Positions 1 to 6,623 of a stretch of 39,520 nucleotides of DNA are shown in pieces. The number at the start of each line of letters is the position of its first letter. Within the stretch, counting starts at the first letter, position 1. The position numbers and the translations under genes are program-made. The notes below the pieces were generated by a model that worked only from the letters and a program-made list of their open reading frames with translations, did not search any database and was not told where the DNA came from. The DNA is from Anaerolineae bacterium (GTDB taxonomy: Bacteria; Pseudomonadota; Alphaproteobacteria; DSM-16000; Inquilinaceae), in NCBI GenBank assembly GCA_028285185.1, contig JANQQD010000138.1, positions 1 to 39,520 of the forward strand, read 5' to 3'.

Positions 1-53
1 TCAACGCGATGCAGGACGGCAGCGAGCCGCGCAAGGGCAACGGTGAGGCATGA
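1..53 (+). CDS. ihfA: Integration host factor alpha subunit, C-terminal tail (partial)
   Basis: Only the last 16 or so codons are present, in the frame starting at base 3. They end in a short basic and glycine-rich tail beginning NAMQDGSEP and stop with TGA at 51-53. A tail reading NAM or NGM followed by polar residues is usual for alphaproteobacterial IHF alpha, and a MerR-type gene directly after ihfA is a conserved arrangement in this class. IHF is a DNA-bending heterodimer. The call rests on this short tail and on the neighbour, so it is probable rather than certain. The TGA overlaps the next start codon (ATGA). Confidence 0.6.
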   Translation, partial: NAMQDGSEPRKGNGEA

Positions 54-520
54 TGGATCTGCTTGAGATCGATGCCAAGGGGCGGGCACCCCGGAAATCG
101 GCCACCGCGTACCGCACCATCAGCGAAGTCTCCGACGAACTTGACGTGCCGCAGCACGTGCTGCGGTTCTGGGAGACGAAATTCAGCCAGGTCCGGCCGC
201 TGAAGCGCGGCGGCGGCCGGCGCTATTACCGGCCGGAAGATGTCAACTTGCTCCGCCGGATCCAGACCCTGCTTTACCGGGATGGGTACACCATCAAGGG
301 CGTACAGCGCCTGCTGCGCGAAGGACGCGCCGACGGTGAAGGCCTTGCGGCCGAGGAGGGCGGTACCGGTGAGGGCGAGGTGGCGCCTGTTGACGAGGCG
401 GTAGAGGCGTCCGCGAGCCCAGCTGGTGTGGGTTCACTGGCACCGGAACTGAAGGCGGAGCTTAAGGGCCTGCTGGACGATCTGCGCCGGTTGCGGGTCG
501 TCCTGAAAGGCATGCGCTAA
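50..520 (+). CDS. MerR family transcriptional regulator
   Basis: This 156-residue protein has a MerR-type winged helix-turn-helix at about residues 22-92. Its typical features are an ISEVSDEL helix, the recognition segment RFWETKF (39-45), the RRYYRPEDV wing (57-65) and a second helical pair ending in GVQRLLREG. After this comes an Ala/Glu/Gly-rich low-complexity linker (about 93-130) and a leucine/arginine-rich C-terminal helix that could dimerise. No conserved cysteines for metal or redox sensing are present, so it is not a canonical mercury or SoxR-type sensor. The start overlaps the ihfA stop, so the two are probably translationally coupled. A second ATG directly follows and could be the true start. 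The target genes are unknown. Confidence 0.85.
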   Translation: MMDLLEIDAKGRAPRKSATAYRTISEVSDELDVPQHVLRFWETKFSQVRPLKRGGGRRYYRPEDVNLLRRIQTLLYRDGYTIKGVQRLLREGRADGEGLAAEEGGTGEGEVAPVDEAVEASASPAGVGSLAPELKAELKGLLDDLRRLRVVLKGMR

Positions 521-568
521 CAGCGCATCGTGGTCGCCCGGGGGCGGCGTCGATCCAGGGGACCGGCA

Positions 569-597
569 TTGCCTCGGCTTCGCGGCCCCGCTATACA
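569..597 (+). promoter_or_regulatory. Putative sigma-70-type promoter of tRNA-Pro
   Basis: A TTGCCT hexamer at 569-574 and a TATACA hexamer at 592-597 are separated by exactly 17 bases. The -10 box lies about 20 bases before the mature tRNA 5' end at 617, as expected for a tRNA promoter with a short 5' leader. The match is by eye only. Confidence 0.5.
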
Positions 598-616
598 AGC
601 CCCCGCATCCTGGCGT

Positions 617-693
<77 letters not shown>

Positions 694-875
694 GGGACGC
701 GCATTTCGATAAACGAAAGTATGCTTGTTCCGGCGTCCATAAGCGCTGTCCTGTTGGAGCCGAAGGCAATCTTTGTTCCATTGGTTCCATTAACCATTCA
801 ACGTTTGTTAACGACGATCTTGTACAGAATGTCGCAGTGAGATCGTAGACTCGTGCCCGGTGGGCACTGGACGCC
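694..875 (+). promoter_or_regulatory. Intergenic region upstream of the GGDEF gene, with repeats and TTAA motifs
   Basis: This AT-richer stretch separates the tRNA from the next gene. It contains two copies of GTTCCATT (775-782 and 784-791), then TTAACCATT beginning at 790 and another TTAAC at 808-812. TTAACCAT resembles a CtrA half-site, but the two TTAA motifs do not have the N7 spacing of a full site. No convincing -35/-10 pair was found. The features are consistent with regulated transcription of the cyclase gene but do not prove it. Confidence 0.3.
853..867 (+). promoter_or_regulatory. Perfect inverted repeat just upstream of the GGDEF start
   Basis: GTGCCC (853-858) and GGGCAC (862-867) are perfectly complementary around a three-base GGT spacer, and they end eight bases before the GTG codon at 876. 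In RNA this hairpin would occupy the ribosome-binding region; in DNA it could be an operator. No clear Shine-Dalgarno sequence precedes the start. Confidence 0.35.
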
Positions 876-2729
876 GTGATGGATGCTGCCATCGAGTCGC
901 CGGACGAACCGCTGCGTCCGGCCTCGGAGCCACTAGCGGATATAGACCCGACGCAACCCGTCGAAATCGCTGAAGGGATCTGGTGGGTCGGCCACCATCT
1001 CGAAGGCGACCCGTTTCAGTGTCATGTCTACCTGATTGAGGCCGGGGACCAGTCCGTCCTGATCGACCCGGGCTCGGCGCTTACCTTTCCCGATGTCCTG
1101 CGCAAGGTTGGGCAGGTCACGCCATTCCACAACATTCGCTACTTCATCTGCCACCACCAGGACCCCGATATCACCGGCGCTCTGCCGCTGATCGACCAGA
1201 TCGTTTCGCGCAAGGATGCGGTGATCGTCACGCACTGGCGGGCAGAGGCACTGCTGAAGCACTACGGTCTGCGGTTGGCGTTCTGGCGAGTGGAGGATAA
1301 CGGCTGGTTGCTGCGCGTGGGACAGCATTCGCTGCGTTTCGTTTTCACGCCCTACCTGCATTTCCCCGGGGCGTTCTGCACCTTCGACGAGACGACCGGG
1401 ATCCTGTTCTCAAGCGATCTGTTCGGCGGCTTCACCAAGGGGTTCCGCCTCTATGCCGAGGACGAGGGGCATTTCGAAGCGATCCGGCCGTTCCATGAAC
1501 ACTACATGCCGAGCCGGGAGATCCTGGCACACGGCCTTGCCAGACTGGAGGCGCTGCCGATCCGGATGATCGCACCCCAGCATGGCTCGATCATCCCCGA
1601 GCGGCTCGTCGCGTTCATGATCGAGCGGCTGAAGGAACTCGATTGCGGGCTCTATCTGCTGGTCAAGCAGGAAAGCGACATCCAGAAGCTGATGCGGCTG
1701 AACGAGGTGATGCAAGGCATCACCCAGACGATGGTTCTCTATCGCGACTTCGCGTCCATCGCGCCGGAGTTGCTGCGGCTGTCGCGTAAGCTGATGCCCG
1801 TCAGTTCGCTGGAGTTCCTGGCAGCGACCGATCAGGCCAGTCCCGGTGAGGTGCTGCACCTGACACCCAGCAACAGGTATCGTGGCCAAATGGTCGTGCC
1901 GCCGCCACGCTTGGCAAGCTTCATCGGGATCGACCGGCAGGGATGGGCGGAGATCTGCCCTACCGACTACATGGTGGTGGACCGCTGGCCGGTGACCGGT
2001 CCGGCAGGCGAGGCGGCCGACCACCGAGCCATCGTCATTCCGCTGTTTGCCCCGGACCGCCAGATCGCCACGGCCGTGGCCGTCATGCATCTGTCTGGCG
2101 AGACGGAGGCGGAGGACTGCATTGAAACCCTGATCCACCAGATGGTGCTGCCGCTGCAGGTTGCAGTGGAGCGCGAGAGTATCTATCGCGCACTCGATTT
2201 GGAGCGGCGGAATGTCTACGAGCGGCTGATCCGCGACCCGCTGACGGGGCTGTTCACGCGTGTCTGCATGCAGGACACGATCTTGCGCATGTTTGATCTT
2301 CACGACCGTGACCCGGACGGGTCCATTGCCGTCCTCATGATCGACATCGATCACTTCAAGTCAGTCAACGACGAGTATGGCCACGTCACAGGTGACATTG
2401 TGCTGCGGACGATTGCCCAGGCCATCCTGAGCGGCATTCGGCGGGCTGACCTGCCGGTTCGGTTCGGCGGCGAGGAGTTCGCAGTGTTCTGCCCAGGCTT
2501 GGGTGCAACGGCCGCGTCCACCATGGCGGAGAGGCTGCGCACCAGCATCGAACGGATAGAGTTCGAGCCACCGGTTGGCGGCCGCCGCGTGACCATCAGC
2601 ATCGGAACGGCGATCCGCCGTCGCGGCGAAGACCTGGCGGCACTGATCGACCGTGCCGACCACGCCCTCTACGCCGCCAAAGCGTCCGGCCGCAACTGCG
2701 CTGTCACCGCCGGCGACGAAGGAGGCTAA
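876..2729 (+). CDS. Flavodiiron-like metallo-beta-lactamase-fold sensor fused to a diguanylate cyclase
   Basis: This 617-aa protein has three parts. Residues about 30-260 form a beta-lactamase fold whose apparent ligands H94, D96, D98, H162, D181 and H236 follow the order and nearly the spacing of the di-iron site in flavodiiron proteins (HxExDH, H, D, H). No flavodoxin domain is present. Residues about 280-440 look GAF-like, followed by a coiled segment. The C-terminal GGDEF domain begins at RDPLTGL, has the metal motif MIDIDHFK, an intact GGEEF (531-535) and an RxxD inhibitory site (522-525) exactly five residues upstream, so it should make cyclic di-GMP and be product-inhibited. Domain order resembles oxygen-binding di-iron (ODP) sensors, so O2, NO or redox sensing is inferred. 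There are no membrane segments. Start is GTG at 876 or ATG at 879. It is convergent with the next gene. Confidence 0.88.
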   Translation: MMDAAIESPDEPLRPASEPLADIDPTQPVEIAEGIWWVGHHLEGDPFQCHVYLIEAGDQSVLIDPGSALTFPDVLRKVGQVTPFHNIRYFICHHQDPDITGALPLIDQIVSRKDAVIVTHWRAEALLKHYGLRLAFWRVEDNGWLLRVGQHSLRFVFTPYLHFPGAFCTFDETTGILFSSDLFGGFTKGFRLYAEDEGHFEAIRPFHEHYMPSREILAHGLARLEALPIRMIAPQHGSIIPERLVAFMIERLKELDCGLYLLVKQESDIQKLMRLNEVMQGITQTMVLYRDFASIAPELLRLSRKLMPVSSLEFLAATDQASPGEVLHLTPSNRYRGQMVVPPPRLASFIGIDRQGWAEICPTDYMVVDRWPVTGPAGEAADHRAIVIPLFAPDRQIATAVAVMHLSGETEAEDCIETLIHQMVLPLQVAVERESIYRALDLERRNVYERLIRDPLTGLFTRVCMQDTILRMFDLHDRDPDGSIAVLMIDIDHFKSVNDEYGHVTGDIVLRTIAQAILSGIRRADLPVRFGGEEFAVFCPGLGATAASTMAERLRTSIERIEFEPPVGGRRVTISIGTAIRRRGEDLAALIDRADHALYAAKASGRNCAVTAGDEGG

Positions 2730-2741
2730 GGCTCCGCTACG

Positions 2742-4241
2742 TCAGGCGGATGCCGTCAGGGCCGCTTCCACGATCTGCGGCACGACCTCAAGCCGGCGTA
2801 AAGCGTCACGAAGATCGCGGCGCGGCCGCCGCTCCAGAGGCCTCACGCCGACCCAGTTACCAGGCGCCCGTTCTGCGGCGATGTCGGCAATCTGCTGGCG
2901 CAGCAAGGTGCCGACGATGACTTCGTGTGCCCCGGAAAGCATGTCGGCATCGGCTTCGCGCATTAGGTCGCCATTGCGCAGATGGCCCAGGCGCTCGGTC
3001 GTCGATGTCGTGCCGATGCCGTGCCTGAGCACGATCGCGCGGACGCCCGCGACGATCGGGAGCAGCCCCCCAAGCTTCAGGTCGACGCGCGGCGTGTCCG
3101 GGTCGGCGCGGAACTCGCGCGTGCGGATGCGGCCCAGCAGCCCCAGGGGCGGGCGATAGTTCCACAGATGCTGAGACATCAGCTTCAGGAACGGGATCGA
3201 CTTGCCGGCCGCAGAGAGGGCAGAAAGCCGCAGGCTCCGGGCCAGCGTACCGTCCCCGTAAACGGGCTGAAAGTCGAAGAAGATGTCGACGTTCAGCAGA
3301 TGTTCCGGCGTTGCCGAGCGGACCCACTGGGCCACACGGTCTTCCCAGGTCTCCCGGTTGCCGCGCCACGCGGCTTGGGAGGCCATGACACCGCCCTTGC
3401 AGTAGGGAATTCCGGCTTCGTCGAGCGTCGCTGTCATGCGGCTGGCGAATTCGGCGAACCAGGCGTCGTCATCGGCGGACCCGTCATGGATCAGGGCGCT
3501 GTCCTGATCGGGCGCCAGCAGGCTCTCGCCCCGCCCTGCGGATCCAAGGATCAGGACACAGAAGCGCGCCGGCGGGCGACCATGCCCTTCCGCTGCCATG
3601 GCGGCCTCCGCAAGGGCCGCCGAACGGGCCGTGATGTCGCGCATCACCTCGCTGATGACGGCAACGACATCGAGCGGCGGCACATCTTCGCTCAACAGGT
3701 CTTCCGTAAGGTGGGGCAGGGCCTGTCGGATCTCCGCCAGGGATTTGGCGTCCGGCGCGATGGTGATGCCGTCGCCCAGCGCCAGTGCTTCGCTGGCGCG
3801 CTGTTTCAGCAGCACCCGCGGCGTGATGATGCCGACGAGCTTCCCTTCGTCGTCGACGGCGCCCATATGGCGCAGGCCGAGCCTGTCCATGCGGCCAAGT
3901 GCCCGATAGACCATGGCGCCGGCCGGCAACGCCTGCAGCGGCACCTGCGCATAGTCCGATATGGGGCGCCCCAGGGCCAATGTGCCGTCCTGCGTGATGG
4001 CCCACAGCACGTCGCCTTCGGTGACGATGCCGGTCTCGTGCGTCGAATAGCGGGGCGTTGCGCTGTCGTCGCGGGTCACGATCAGCGAGCTGATACGCTC
4101 GGTGGACATGCGTTCAGCGGCGACAGCAAGGGGCAGGTCCGGCCGCACCGTCGCCAGCGGAACCGTCATGACATCGCGCAGGCGATAGCGATAGGGGAAT
4201 GTGTCGACCCGGCTCAGGACGCGGACGCGCATTGCGGTCAC
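2742..4241 (-). CDS. CBS-pair DUF294 putative nucleotidyltransferase (copy 1)
   Basis: This 499-aa cytosolic protein has two CBS motifs (about 18-85 and 92-150), then a GlnD-related nucleotidyltransferase domain (DUF294) with GSAGRGE at 233-239 and the metal pair D245-Q-D247, then a helical C-terminal DUF294 substrate-binding region. The catalytic residues look intact. An N-terminal cyclic-nucleotide-binding domain, present in some family members, is absent. The CBS pair should bind an adenine nucleotide; the nucleotidyl acceptor is unknown. It is the last gene of a minus-strand operon, 23 bases after the membrane exonuclease. The GTG start at 4241 is preceded at short range by GAGG; ATG at 4232 is an alternative. 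A paralogue of nearly the same length lies at 6624-8126. Confidence 0.88.
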   Translation of the reverse strand: MTAMRVRVLSRVDTFPYRYRLRDVMTVPLATVRPDLPLAVAAERMSTERISSLIVTRDDSATPRYSTHETGIVTEGDVLWAITQDGTLALGRPISDYAQVPLQALPAGAMVYRALGRMDRLGLRHMGAVDDEGKLVGIITPRVLLKQRASEALALGDGITIAPDAKSLAEIRQALPHLTEDLLSEDVPPLDVVAVISEVMRDITARSAALAEAAMAAEGHGRPPARFCVLILGSAGRGESLLAPDQDSALIHDGSADDDAWFAEFASRMTATLDEAGIPYCKGGVMASQAAWRGNRETWEDRVAQWVRSATPEHLLNVDIFFDFQPVYGDGTLARSLRLSALSAAGKSIPFLKLMSQHLWNYRPPLGLLGRIRTREFRADPDTPRVDLKLGGLLPIVAGVRAIVLRHGIGTTSTTERLGHLRNGDLMREADADMLSGAHEVIVGTLLRQQIADIAAERAPGNWVGVRPLERRPRRDLRDALRRLEVVPQIVEAALTASA

Positions 4242-4264
4242 ATATCCTCAGGCACCGGTCCGGG

Positions 4265-5629
4265 TCACCACCCGGCCGCGCTTTCCATATTGGCCACGCG
4301 CTTGGCCGAAGCGGCGAACTGCTCGGCACTCGCGAGGTCGACGATACCGCGGTTGAGCAGCAGCGGCACCAGTTTACGCCAGATGTCCGCAGTCACCAGG
4401 GCATCGCCCAGGGCCGTGTGGCGGCCGCGCAAGCCCACGCCGAAACGTGCCGCGATGCTTTCGAGATTGAGGTCCTCCATGCGTGGCTCAAGCGCAGAGA
4501 CCAACTGGCCGGTGTCCAGCGTCCGCGGCGGATGCCAGGGCAGGCCGGCGCGCACGCATTCGGCGTTCAACATCGCAAGATCAAAGCCGATATGGTGGCC
4601 GATCAGGATCTTCTCTTCAAACCAGGTATTCACCGTCGGCATGTGGGCCGGAAACGGCGGTGCCCCCGCCACCATGGCATCGGTGATGCCGTGAATGCTG
4701 ATGGCCTTGCCCGGGATCGATCTCTGCGGATTGACCAGCAGGTCCAGGACACGGGCCGGGAACACCTGATCGCCGTGCACGCGGACCGCGCCGATCGACA
4801 CGATACGGTCGTTGGCGATGTCCAGCCCGGTGGTCTCCGTATCGAAGACCAGACCCGGAAGGTCCGTCAGCCGGGTGGCGTCCGTGACCGGCACGCCCTC
4901 CGGCGGCGCGTCGTGCAACGCCATGTCGTGGTGGACCACGTGATGGTCGTCCACCGGATCGCAGCTGAACGAGAGTACGGCGCCGCCGTGCCCCGTCAGG
5001 CTGGTGACGCGCGCATCCAGCACGGCCGACCCGTCGATGCGGGCGATCTGCGTACGAATCGGCCGGCGGGCGGCTTCCGCGGCGGCCACCGCGGCATTCA
5101 CATGGTCGCGGTCGAGCGCGGCGAAGATGCTGGTGCCGACCGCGCTGGCGTCGTGGCCGAGCAGGGCGGCGGCCGTAGCGTTGTTCAGGCTGATCAAACC
5201 CGTTGCGTTGACGACGACAAGGCCGCCCTCGATGGTTGAGACGACGGCCATCAGCCGACTGGCCGGAACGGCGCGCAACGAGCGCTGGCGGTCAAGGAAG
5301 TCGGAGAAACCCATGGCCAGCCGTGTCGCCTCGTCGGCGGTATTCGCCTCGGCCAGCCATTGCTCCGGCAGGGCGGGCGCTTCGGGATCGGCTGCAACGA
5401 TGTCGGCACGCAGGCGTTCCAGCGAGAACAGGTGGCCGTCCAGAACGGTCAGAGCGATCCACAGGGCGCCGAATCCAAGACCTGCCAATGCGACAAGCGC
5501 GATCAGTCTGGGGCCCATCCCGACTGTGATGTCGACGCCGCCCAGCAATCCCAGGCTGGCCAGGCCGGCCATGGCCAGGCCGGCGAGGATGACGGTGATC
5601 GTCAGCGCTTTGCGGATGCCCCAGTTCAT
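4265..5629 (-). CDS. Membrane-anchored PAS-DEDDh 3'-5' exonuclease
   Basis: This 454-aa protein has two N-terminal membrane helices (about 8-30 and 40-62), a short linker that may be HAMP-like, a PAS-like domain (about 122-222), a histidine-rich linker (227-240, six His in 14 residues) and a DnaQ-like exonuclease domain (about 258-430). The DEDDh residues are all present: D263 and E265 in FDTETTGL, D350 in HIGFD, H404 and D409 in RHTALGD. It should therefore be an active, Mg/Mn-dependent 3'-5' exonuclease on the cytosolic face of the inner membrane, with a sensory module. It overlaps the upstream 224-aa gene by four bases (ATGA) and is followed by the DUF294 gene. Such exonucleases are seen near Na+/solute symporters. 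It is not the DNA polymerase III epsilon subunit, which lacks membrane and PAS parts. Confidence 0.87.
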   Translation of the reverse strand: MNWGIRKALTITVILAGLAMAGLASLGLLGGVDITVGMGPRLIALVALAGLGFGALWIALTVLDGHLFSLERLRADIVAADPEAPALPEQWLAEANTADEATRLAMGFSDFLDRQRSLRAVPASRLMAVVSTIEGGLVVVNATGLISLNNATAAALLGHDASAVGTSIFAALDRDHVNAAVAAAEAARRPIRTQIARIDGSAVLDARVTSLTGHGGAVLSFSCDPVDDHHVVHHDMALHDAPPEGVPVTDATRLTDLPGLVFDTETTGLDIANDRIVSIGAVRVHGDQVFPARVLDLLVNPQRSIPGKAISIHGITDAMVAGAPPFPAHMPTVNTWFEEKILIGHHIGFDLAMLNAECVRAGLPWHPPRTLDTGQLVSALEPRMEDLNLESIAARFGVGLRGRHTALGDALVTADIWRKLVPLLLNRGIVDLASAEQFAASAKRVANMESAAGW

Positions 5630-6300
5630 CGCCGGGCCGGCATGTGCTGTGCCAGGGGCGGGGGGAGGACGGGGGGTGCGCCGTCTTCTGCAGCTAGCAG
5701 ATCCGCCAGGAGCGGCACCGGGCGAAGCCGGCGTTCAAAATCGGCAATGGTGCGACAGAAATTGAGGCTCAGGTTATTGGCAATCAGCTCACGGTCGTGT
5801 TGCCGCAAGGTGGGATGGATTGGCAGCAGGTCGTAGATCGGCCCGGCGGCGGCCCGGCCGATGAGGTAGGCCGGCTGGACCGGCGCTGATTGAGCTTCGG
5901 CCAGGGCGCAATCGAGGTGCTCGTCGAGGTGCCTCCGCCATGCGCCGGGGTCGTCCGTCAACGTGTCGGCAGTATGAGCCTGTCGCGCGACATCCCCCAG
6001 CGCCGCTGCAAGCGATCTCTGCCCTTCCGGCCCCGACAAGAGCGGCCGAAGCTTCGCCTCGATGGCCACTGACAGTTGAACAAGGACCGTGGTGTACGCA
6101 TGCCGGCGGCAGCGGTTCAGGCCGTCAAGAAAGACCTGCTCTTCGAACAGCTTCACCCAATGCAGCCCGGCGCGGGCCCGGCAGTACTCGACAGTGCATT
6201 TCTGCGACACGAACGCCGATTGCCGATCGATGAACCGAGACAGGTCGTCGGTCCGGGCGATCGGCGATGCTTTCCAGAAGGAACGCAGACCAGCGAGCAC
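5626..6300 (-). CDS. Conserved-looking 224-aa protein of unknown function
   Basis: I do not recognise a family. The protein is mainly helical, lacks a signal peptide or membrane segment, and carries a CxxxxC pair (CTVEYC, starting near residue 35) followed by RARAGLHW, then a long helical region with many Leu/Ala/Arg and a proline-rich C-terminus. The start is GTG at 6300, with AGGAAG just upstream. It is the first gene of the operon and its stop overlaps the exonuclease start by four bases, so it is probably translated with it and works with the exonuclease and DUF294 protein. Codon composition matches its neighbours. Confidence 0.75.
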   Translation of the reverse strand: MLAGLRSFWKASPIARTDDLSRFIDRQSAFVSQKCTVEYCRARAGLHWVKLFEEQVFLDGLNRCRRHAYTTVLVQLSVAIEAKLRPLLSGPEGQRSLAAALGDVARQAHTADTLTDDPGAWRRHLDEHLDCALAEAQSAPVQPAYLIGRAAAGPIYDLLPIHPTLRQHDRELIANNLSLNFCRTIADFERRLRPVPLLADLLAAEDGAPPVLPPPLAQHMPARR

Positions 6301-6623
6301 ACTTCCTGTCCGATTGCTTCGCGCCTTGAGCGATCTTTACTCAGGATCTCCACCCGCATCAACGCATCTGCCCGGGATTCCGGCGGTCATACGCGATATC
6401 GGACGATCGCCCCCGCGTCGGCGGCACCGACAACGACGACGCGTCCGGCGATCGATCAGAAAGCGCACGAAGTATTTCTTTCCCGGTCGCCGGAAATGCG
6501 ACCGGTCAGTTCCCGAACAGTCAGTGCATTCTTAAGAAGAACAGTGCATAGATGGGCAAGCGTCTCGTTACCTTGCCCCACGACAATCGAATGCCATTCT
6601 GCTATGAAGGCGGTCTGTTGAAC
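6301..6623. promoter_or_regulatory. Divergent promoter region between the exonuclease operon and the second DUF294 gene
   Basis: This 323-base region separates divergent transcripts. It is less GC-rich near 6470-6560 than its surroundings. It holds the GCGACCGGTC motif at 6498-6507 and the direct-repeat/palindrome block listed separately. An in-frame ATG at 6552 lies right after that block but lacks a good ribosome-binding site, so I treat the region as regulatory rather than coding. No clear -35/-10 pair was identified. Confidence 0.5.
6522..6549. repeat. Direct repeats CAGTGCAT flanking a perfect palindrome
   Basis: CAGTGCAT occurs at 6522-6529 and again at 6542-6549, spaced 20 bases start to start, about two helical turns. 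Between them, starting on the last base of the first copy, is the perfect 10-base palindrome TTCTTAAGAA (6529-6538). A further ACAGTGCATT lies inside the divergent gene at 6191-6200. The arrangement resembles an operator, but the binding protein is unknown. Confidence 0.4.

Noticed and set aside
790..812. Full CtrA binding site upstream of the cyclase gene
   Set aside because: The TTAA motifs are 18 bases apart start to start, not the 11 needed for TTAA-N7-TTAA; only half-site resemblance remains.
2982..4694. 570-codon plus-strand frame
   Set aside because: It lies opposite DUF294 copy 1 and the exonuclease, both of which have complete motifs; the frame is Arg/Gln-rich shadow.
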